DNA of 64,000 nt from Salipiger sp. IMCC34102. GTDB lineage: Bacteria; Pseudomonadota; Alphaproteobacteria; Rhodobacterales; Rhodobacteraceae. How positions within the stretch are numbered: the stretch's first letter is position 1; each line of letters begins with the position of its first letter. Location: positions 310,001 through 374,000 of the forward strand of contig NZ_SELQ01000003.1 of NCBI RefSeq assembly GCF_004145405.1, in the 5' to 3' direction. This document shows, piece after piece, positions 59,205 through 64,000 of the stretch. The notes beneath the pieces were generated by a model, which was given only the letters and a program-made list of their open reading frames with translations, made no database searches and was not told the DNA's origin. Made by a program: the position numbers and the translations under genes.

Positions 59205-60861
59205 CTTGCTCCTCCTTCGGAGGGTAGAGTTTCGCCTTGAACGGCTCCATCCCGAGGCGGCGGTAAGCCTGCAGGAAGGTCTCGGAGGCATCCTCGCGCA
59301 AGTCGAGGTAGCCCAACACAAGCCGCTCGATGGCCGGCAGGATGTCGTCCGCCGAAAAGCCGGGGCCGGTGCGGGTGCCGATGGTGGCGTCCTCGGTCCC
59401 GTCGCCGCCCAGGGTGATCTGGTAGTTCTCCACCCCCGCGCGGTCGAGGCCCAGGATCCCGATATGGCCCACGTGATGGTGGCCGCAGGCATTGATGCAG
59501 CCCGAGATCTTGATCTTCAGTGGCCCGACTTCGTGTTCAAGCTTCAACTCCTCGAAGCGGGTCGCGATCTGTTGCGCGATGGGGATCGAGCGGGCGGTGG
59601 CCAGCGCGCAGTAGTCCATGCCGGGGCAAGCGATGATGTCGGAGACCAGCCCGATGTTCGCCGTGGCGAGATCCGCGTCGCGTAGGGCGGCGTAGACTGC
59701 CGGAAGATCGCTCTTGTGGACATGCGGCAGGATCACGTTCTGCTCGTGGCTGATGCGCAGCTCGTCGTGGCCGTAGGTCTGGGCCAGGTCCGCCAGTACC
59801 CGCATCTGGTCCGAGCTCGCGTCCCCCGGCGTCGCCCCGTGCTTCTTGATCGAGACGCTGACGATCGCGTATCCCTCCGCCCGGTGCGGGGTCAGGTTGG
59901 TGTCGGTCCAGGCGCGGAACGCGGGATTGGCAAGGCGCGCGGCCTCGAACCCGTCGGTCTCGGCGTTGCGGAAGGCGGGCAGGGCGAATTGCGCCTTGAT
60001 GTCGTCCAGGATCTCCATCGCGGCCTCGTCGAAGGCGGGTCGGATCGCGGCGAAGCGCTCTTCGACGCGGGCCCGGATCTCGTCGAGGCCGGTCTCGTGG
60101 ACGGTGATCTTGATGCGGGCCTTGTACTTGTTGTCGCGGCGGCCCAGCACGTTGTAGACGCTGACGATCGCTTCGCAGTAGGGCAGCAGATCCTCTACCG
60201 GCAGGAAGTCGGTCAGGACCTTGCCGATCATCGGCGTGCGGCCCAGGCCACCGCCCACCAGAACGCGGAAGCCGATCTTGCCGTCCACCCGGCGAACCTG
60301 CAGCCCGATGTCGTGGGCGCGGATCACGGCGCGGTCGGCCTCGGCCCCCGTCACGGCGATCTTGAACTTGCGCGGCAGGAACTGGAACTCCGGGTGATCG
60401 GTGGACCACTGGCGCAAGAGCTCGGCGTAAGGCCGCGGGTCCTCGACCTCGTCGGCGGCGGCACCGGCGAAATGGTCGGCCGTCACGTTGCGGATCGTGT
60501 TGCCGGACGTCTGGATCGCGTGCATGCCGACGTCGGCCAGCGCGTCCAGCATGTCGGGGACGTCGCGCAGCTCGGGCCAGTTGTACTGAATGTTCTGCCG
60601 AGTGGTGAAATGACCGTAGCCCTTGTCCCAGCGGTCGGCAATCATCGCAAGCTGGCGCATCTGCTTGCTGTTCAGCGTGCCGTAGGGCACGGCCACGCGC
60701 AGCATGTAGGCGTGAAGTTGCAGATAGAGGCCGTTCATCAGGCGCAGCGGCTTGAACTCGTCTTCGGTCAGCGAGCCGTCGATGCGACGCCCCACCTGGG
60801 ATCGGAACTGGGCCACGCGGGTGCGCACGAAGGCCTCGTCGAAATCGTTGTAGTGGTACAT
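59194..60861 (-). CDS. cysI: Sulfite reductase (ferredoxin/hemoprotein, nitrite/sulfite reductase family)
   Basis: 555 residues. Two ferredoxin-like repeats precede the siroheme/4Fe-4S centre: CPGMDYCALA and SGCINACGHHHVGH supply the four cysteines. N-terminal region GHFTTRQNIQYNW and the arginine-rich substrate site (VLVGGGLGRTPMIGK) match the family. It reduces sulfite to sulfide with six electrons. The start shares TAATG with the upstream DUF2849 gene, and it overlaps cysH. Ferredoxin, through fpr, is a likely donor as there is no cysJ here. Confidence 0.94.
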   Translation of the reverse strand: MYHYNDFDEAFVRTRVAQFRSQVGRRIDGSLTEDEFKPLRLMNGLYLQLHAYMLRVAVPYGTLNSKQMRQLAMIADRWDKGYGHFTTRQNIQYNWPELRDVPDMLDALADVGMHAIQTSGNTIRNVTADHFAGAAADEVEDPRPYAELLRQWSTDHPEFQFLPRKFKIAVTGAEADRAVIRAHDIGLQVRRVDGKIGFRVLVGGGLGRTPMIGKVLTDFLPVEDLLPYCEAIVSVYNVLGRRDNKYKARIKITVHETGLDEIRARVEERFAAIRPAFDEAAMEILDDIKAQFALPAFRNAETDGFEAARLANPAFRAWTDTNLTPHRAEGYAIVSVSIKKHGATPGDASSDQMRVLADLAQTYGHDELRISHEQNVILPHVHKSDLPAVYAALRDADLATANIGLVSDIIACPGMDYCALATARSIPIAQQIATRFEELKLEHEVGPLKIKISGCINACGHHHVGHIGILGLDRAGVENYQITLGGDGTEDATIGTRTGPGFSADDILPAIERLVLGYLDLREDASETFLQAYRRLGMEPFKAKLYPPKEEQDAA

Positions 60862-61160
60862 TACAGGTCCACCTGCTTGCCATGGGGATAATTCGAGGGG
60901 CCGCGCGTGCGGAACGCCTCGCGGAAATGCGTGGGCGCGGGGCCGTCGTCGGTCGCCTGCGCGTCTGCGAGGTAGGCGCCCGCGATCTCGGACGCGCGGG
61001 CAGAGGCTTCCAGCAGCCGCAGCTCGGCATGCGCCTCGTCGGTCAGAAGCTCTGCCTCGGCCATGTCGCGGGTCCAGCGATCGTCTTCGGTCAGCCAGAC
61101 GGCGTCGCCTTCGAGCAGCGCGTTGGCGGTGACGACCTTGGGGGTGAAGGCTTTGGGCAT
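60861..61160 (-). CDS. DUF2849 protein
   Basis: 99 residues from the ATG at 61160, sharing TAATG with cysG. Pattern of DUF2849: AFTPKVVTANALLEGDAVWLTEDDRWTRDMAEAELLTDEAHAELRLLEASARA, then GPSNYPHGKQVDL near the C-terminus. Always linked to siroheme/sulfite genes in alphaproteobacteria; role unknown, perhaps a small adaptor. It is coupled between cysG and cysI. Confidence 0.88.
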   Translation of the reverse strand: MPKAFTPKVVTANALLEGDAVWLTEDDRWTRDMAEAELLTDEAHAELRLLEASARASEIAGAYLADAQATDDGPAPTHFREAFRTRGPSNYPHGKQVDL

Positions 61161-62557
61161 TACGCGAACTCCTGCGCGGTGATGTCGTGGGCGGCGGCCT
61201 GTGCGGCGCGCGGGGCGAGCCCGATGAAGGTGAGCGCCGGGCCGGTCAAACCTGCCTCGGTCAGGGTGGGTTCCAGCTGGCTCAACGTGGTGGCCAGGGT
61301 CCGCTGGTCGGCGCGGCTGGCATTCTCGATCACCGTCACCGGGGTCGCGGGATCGGCGCCGTGCATCAGCAGCCGGCCCTGGATGAAGCGCGCGGCGCGC
61401 TTGCCCATGTAGATCGCGGCCACCTCGCCCGGGCGGGCCAGCGCCCGCCAGTCGTGATCGGCGAAGCCCCGGGTGTCGTGCCCGGTCAGGTAGCGCACCG
61501 AGGAGTTGCGCCCGCGCTTGGTCAGGCTTTGCCCCATGCCTGCCACGGCGGCGGAGGCGGCGGTGATGCCGGGGATGATCCGCCAGGATACGCCGGCGGC
61601 CTCGCAGGCCTCGATCTCCTCGTCGAGGCGTCCGAAGACGGTCGGGTCGCCGGATTTCAGTCGCACCACCTGCGCGCCGGAGCGCGCGTGTTCCACGATC
61701 AGCGCGTCGATCTCGTCCTGCGGCATGGAGGATCCGAAGCCTTCCTTCCCGGCGTCGATCATCAGCGCCTCGCGGCGGGCGAGTTCCAGGATCTCCGGCG
61801 TTACCAGGCGGTCGAAGATCACCACGTCGGCGGTGTCGAGCGCCTTGCGGGCCTTGAGCGTCAGCAGGTCGGGATCGCCCGGACCCGCGCCGACCAGGTC
61901 GACGTGACCCGCCCGGTGCTTGGCGGCCAGCGTGTCGTCCAGCAGGCGGTCCAGGGTGGGCCGGATCGCCTCCTCGCCGCCGGTTTCCAACGCTTTCGGA
62001 CCGCGGTCGAAGTAGAAGGCCGACCAGAAGTCGCGGCGCTTGCGGCCCATCGGCAGGACATCGGCGGCAGCGCGAAACCCCTTGCCGATCCGCGCCAGCA
62101 GGCCCAGCGAGGCGGGCAGCCGCTCTTCCAGATCCGCCTTGATGCGGCGGGCCAGCACGGGGGCCGCCCCTTCGGTCCCGATCGCCACGACGACCGGGTC
62201 GCGGTCGACGATGGCGGGGGTAATGAACTGGCTGTCGGCCAGGTTGTCGACGATATTGACCCGTGCCCCGTCGCGATGGGCAAGCTCGGCCACGCGGGCA
62301 TCCTCGTCCGCATCCTCGTTCGCGGCGTAGAAGAGCACGGCGCACATCGCGTCGCCGGGCTCCATCGCGCGAGATACTAGCTTCAGCTTGCCCTCCGCGG
62401 CCAGGCGATGCAGGTCGGGATGCGCCTTTTCGGCGAAGACGGTCACATGCGCGCGGGTCTTCAGGATCAGGCGCAGCTTGGCCAAGGCTGCTTCGCCACC
62501 GCCCGACAGGACGATGCGGCGACCGGCGACGGCCATGAAGACGGGGAAGTGATCCAT
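61160..62557 (-). CDS. cysG: Siroheme synthase CysG (bifunctional methyltransferase/dehydrogenase-ferrochelatase)
   Basis: 465 residues from the ATG at 62557 (MDHFPVFMAVAGRRIVLSGGG). The N-terminal half is the NAD-dependent precorrin-2 dehydrogenase/ferrochelatase (CysG-B), the C-terminal half the SAM uroporphyrinogen III methyltransferase: VDLVGAGPGDPDLLTLKARKAL, VVRLKSGDPTVFGRLDEEIE, GVSWRIIPGITAASAA. It makes siroheme for the cysI product. First gene of the operon; the tandem operator at 62583-62642 is immediately upstream. Confidence 0.95.
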   Translation of the reverse strand: MDHFPVFMAVAGRRIVLSGGGEAALAKLRLILKTRAHVTVFAEKAHPDLHRLAAEGKLKLVSRAMEPGDAMCAVLFYAANEDADEDARVAELAHRDGARVNIVDNLADSQFITPAIVDRDPVVVAIGTEGAAPVLARRIKADLEERLPASLGLLARIGKGFRAAADVLPMGRKRRDFWSAFYFDRGPKALETGGEEAIRPTLDRLLDDTLAAKHRAGHVDLVGAGPGDPDLLTLKARKALDTADVVIFDRLVTPEILELARREALMIDAGKEGFGSSMPQDEIDALIVEHARSGAQVVRLKSGDPTVFGRLDEEIEACEAAGVSWRIIPGITAASAAVAGMGQSLTKRGRNSSVRYLTGHDTRGFADHDWRALARPGEVAAIYMGKRAARFIQGRLLMHGADPATPVTVIENASRADQRTLATTLSQLEPTLTEAGLTGPALTFIGLAPRAAQAAAHDITAQEFA

Positions 62558-62582
62558 TGCGGGGCCTCTCTGTACTGACCCT

Positions 62583-62642
62583 CTAGATAGAACATCGTTC
62601 TGGTTTTTGCCTATCCGTTCCGCTAGATAAGAACGAGCGTTC
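62583..62642. promoter_or_regulatory. Duplicated operator between the sulfite-reduction operon and its Lrp-type regulator
   Basis: Two related sites: CTAGATAGAACATCGTTC at 62583-62600 and CTAGATAAGAACGAGCGTTC at 62623-62642. Each has CTAGATA followed by an inverted GAAC...GTTC. Their starts are 40 bases apart, near four helical turns. They fill the gap between the divergent cysG and regulator starts. Direct observation; binding by the Lrp-type protein is inferred. Confidence 0.7.
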
Positions 62643-62693
62643 GCTTTGACCCGCAAATTGTGACGCGTGTTTCAATATGGAAGGAAAATCGGA

Positions 62694-63155
62694 ATGGCGG
62701 CCCAGATCGACGAGATGGACCGGAAAATTCTTGCCTCGCTGCAGCGCGACGCTTCCCGCTCGCTGGACGAGATCGCGACCGAAATCGGCTCTTCCAAGAC
62801 GCCGGTCTGGAATCGGATCCGCAAGATGAAGGAGGCGGGCATCATCACCCGCCAGACCGTCCTGCTCGACGCCGAGGCGCTGGGGTTCGAGGCCTGTTTC
62901 TTCGTGCTGATCCGCACCAGCGAGCACGACGCGGGGTGGCAGGCCCGGTTCCTCGCCGCCCTGACCGCGCGGCCGGAGGTGCAGGAGGCGCACCGCCTGG
63001 CGGGCGACATCGACTACATCCTCAAGGTCCGCGTGAAGAACGCCCGCGCCTACGACACCTTCTACCAGGCGCTGATCTCCGAGGTGAAGGTCCACACCGT
63101 CACGGCGCTTCTGTCCATGGAAGAGATCAAGTCGACGCCGAACCTGCCGCTTTGA
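62694..63155 (+). CDS. Lrp/AsnC family transcriptional regulator
   Basis: 153 residues from the ATG at 62694, with AAGGA eight bases upstream; this gives the usual length. Helix-turn-helix: LDEIATEIGSSKTPVWNRIRKMKEAGIITRQ. The RAM ligand domain follows (ACFFVLIRTSEHDAGWQARFLAALTARPEVQEAHRLAGDIDYILKVRVKNARAYDTFYQALIS). It is divergent from the sulfite-reduction operon and shares the duplicated operator, so it most likely regulates that operon, probably in response to cysteine or a sulfur metabolite. Confidence 0.88.
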   Translation: MAAQIDEMDRKILASLQRDASRSLDEIATEIGSSKTPVWNRIRKMKEAGIITRQTVLLDAEALGFEACFFVLIRTSEHDAGWQARFLAALTARPEVQEAHRLAGDIDYILKVRVKNARAYDTFYQALISEVKVHTVTALLSMEEIKSTPNLPL

Positions 63156-63181
63156 CGCCCGCGCCCGGACGCGCGCCGCTT

Positions 63182-63222
63182 CCCTTCATCTGGCCAGGTA
63201 AACTCCCGCCGGAGGCTCCCGC
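63182..63222 (-). repeat. Dispersed 3'-flanking repeat, copy E
   Basis: Leftward strand: CCTCCGGCGGGAGTTTACC, then GGCCAGATGAAGGG. Its right part matches copy D at 22 of 24 positions; its left part matches copy F. Between the Lrp-type gene and the P450 gene. Confidence 0.75.
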
Positions 63223-63267
63223 ATTCTCCATCAGCGGCATCGGTCGCGGCGGCGCGCCCATCCTCGC

Positions 63268-63302
63268 TTTTTGTCAAATACTCCCGCCGGAGGCATCCCG
63301 AA
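63268..63302 (-). repeat. Dispersed repeat, copy F, at the 3' end of the P450 gene
   Basis: Leftward strand: GATGCCTCCGGCGGGAGTAT then TTGAC. The left half is the same as in copy E. It overlaps the last codons of the P450 gene, encoding DASGGSI and the stop. Confidence 0.75.
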
Positions 63303-64000
63303 CGCGCAAGCGCTCCAACCCGTGGAAGTGATAGACGTCGGCGTAAGCGGGATCGCCCTCCAGCAGAAGGTTTGGGCACCGCTCCCACAGCACGTCGAGC
63401 GCGACCCGCAATTCCAGCCGGGCGAGGGGGGCGCCGACGCAAAAGTGGATGCCGCCGCCGAAGGCCACGTGCGCGGGCCCGCTGCGGTCGGGGTCGAACC
63501 GGTCGGGGTCCTTCCAGATCGCCGGGTCGCGGTTGGCCGATCCCAGCAGGCAGGCGATCCGGTCCCCGCGGAAGAAGGCCTGCCCCAACACCTCGCAGTC
63601 CTCGTAGACCCAGCGGGTGAACATGTGCAGCGGCGGGTCGTAGCGCATCATCTCCTCGACGGAGGCCGCGTCGTGGCGGCGCTGGCCGGTCTCGATCATC
63701 GTCTTCACACCGTTGCCCAGCGTGTGCACCGTTGCCTCGTGCCCTGCGTTCAGCAGAAGGATCGCGGTGGAGATCAGCTCCTCCTCGCTCAGGCGCGCGT
63801 CGCCGTCGCGGGCGGCGATCAGGGTCGACAGAAGGTCGTCGGCGGGGGTGTCGCGCTTCTTTCCGATATGCCCGCGCAGGAACGCCGTGAAGTCGCGGGT
63901 GGCGGTCTCCGCCTCGGTCATGATCTGCGGGGTGAGACGGGCCTGGTACATGGCGACCATCGCGTTGGACCAGCGCAGCAGGTCCGGCGCTGCCTCGTCC
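63274..64000 (-). CDS. Cytochrome P450 (N-terminal part outside window)
   Basis: At least 242 residues are visible, open to the window edge. The I-helix region is LNAGHEATVHTLGNG, the ExxR motif is EEMMRYDPPLHM, the heme loop is FGGGIHFCVGAPLARLEL with the cysteine ligand. The rest matches bacterial soluble P450s. The start lies beyond 64000. Its last residues (DASGGSI) and stop codon are supplied by repeat copy F. Substrate not evident; redox partners are not in view, though fpr is 6 kb away. Confidence 0.93.
   Translation of the reverse strand, partial: DEAAPDLLRWSNAMVAMYQARLTPQIMTEAETATRDFTAFLRGHIGKKRDTPADDLLSTLIAARDGDARLSEEELISTAILLLNAGHEATVHTLGNGVKTMIETGQRRHDAASVEEMMRYDPPLHMFTRWVYEDCEVLGQAFFRGDRIACLLGSANRDPAIWKDPDRFDPDRSGPAHVAFGGGIHFCVGAPLARLELRVALDVLWERCPNLLLEGDPAYADVYHFHGLERLRVRDASGGSI

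Overview
The window is G+C-rich chromosomal DNA from an alphaproteobacterium, almost certainly a member of the Rhodobacteraceae (Roseobacter-type). The evidence is the sciP-ctrA pair followed by ligA and recG, tatABC followed by a DUF815 ATPase, the cysG-DUF2849-cysI-cysH-DUF934 sulfite-reduction run, MnmA plus TrmFO, an acetyl-type MetA, and short 3'-flanking repeats of the kind I associate with this family. It is dense core genome. I see no rRNA, CRISPR array, insertion sequence or prophage, and one tRNA (Leu, anticodon CAA).

Layout. 1-8.4 kb: 3' part of a PotA-type ABC ATPase gene, then a leftward block: tetR-ppk2, a lipoprotein hydrolase, metA, a P-loop protein, a PQQ-type sugar dehydrogenase with a duplicated acidic tail, and mnmA. 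8.4-14.4 kb: rightward cell-cycle and repair block sciP, ctrA, ligA, recG and a 40-residue membrane peptide whose promoter carries a LexA-type and a CtrA-type site side by side. 14.4-24.4 kb: Fe-S scaffold homologue, hisI, gluQ, trmFO, an outer-membrane barrel protein, gyrA, arginase, dsbB, a DedA/YqaA-like protein, a zinc metallopeptidase and tRNA-Leu. 24.4-33.3 kb: MocA-like nucleotidyltransferase, WYL regulator, tatABC-DUF815, then leftward surE-pcm-LysM/M23 lipoprotein, an SDR enzyme, a PilP-like protein and an MscS channel. 33.4-41.5 kb: purF, an inverted AI-2E transporter gene, cvpA, radA, a membrane coiled-coil protein, alr. 40.7-45 kb: a ClpP-like membrane protease coupled to a membrane coiled-coil protein, behind a promoter region with a perfect TTAA-N7-TTAA and a 20-bp palindrome, then dnaB. 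45-50.5 kb: CsoR-type sensor divergent from a glutaredoxin-MauE fusion, pyrE-pyrC, an uncharacterised protein, glutaryl-CoA dehydrogenase. 50.7-57 kb: xdhC plus a molybdopterin-binding protein, an OmpA protein with a long Ala/Asp/Glu repeat tract, infC with a non-ATG start, and an acidic membrane-anchored protein. 57-64 kb: the sulfite-reduction operon with ferredoxin-NADP reductase downstream, its divergent Lrp-type regulator with a duplicated operator, and the 3' part of a cytochrome P450 gene.

Common threads. Four CtrA-like sites lie close to or near the ctrA gene itself, at sciP, ctrA, the small membrane peptide and the protease pair. Many genes are translationally coupled by GTGA, TTGA, TGATG or TAATG overlaps. 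Several operons end in a related set of short dispersed repeats in the same orientation as the gene. All functional calls rest on motif recognition by eye; no database or computation was available.
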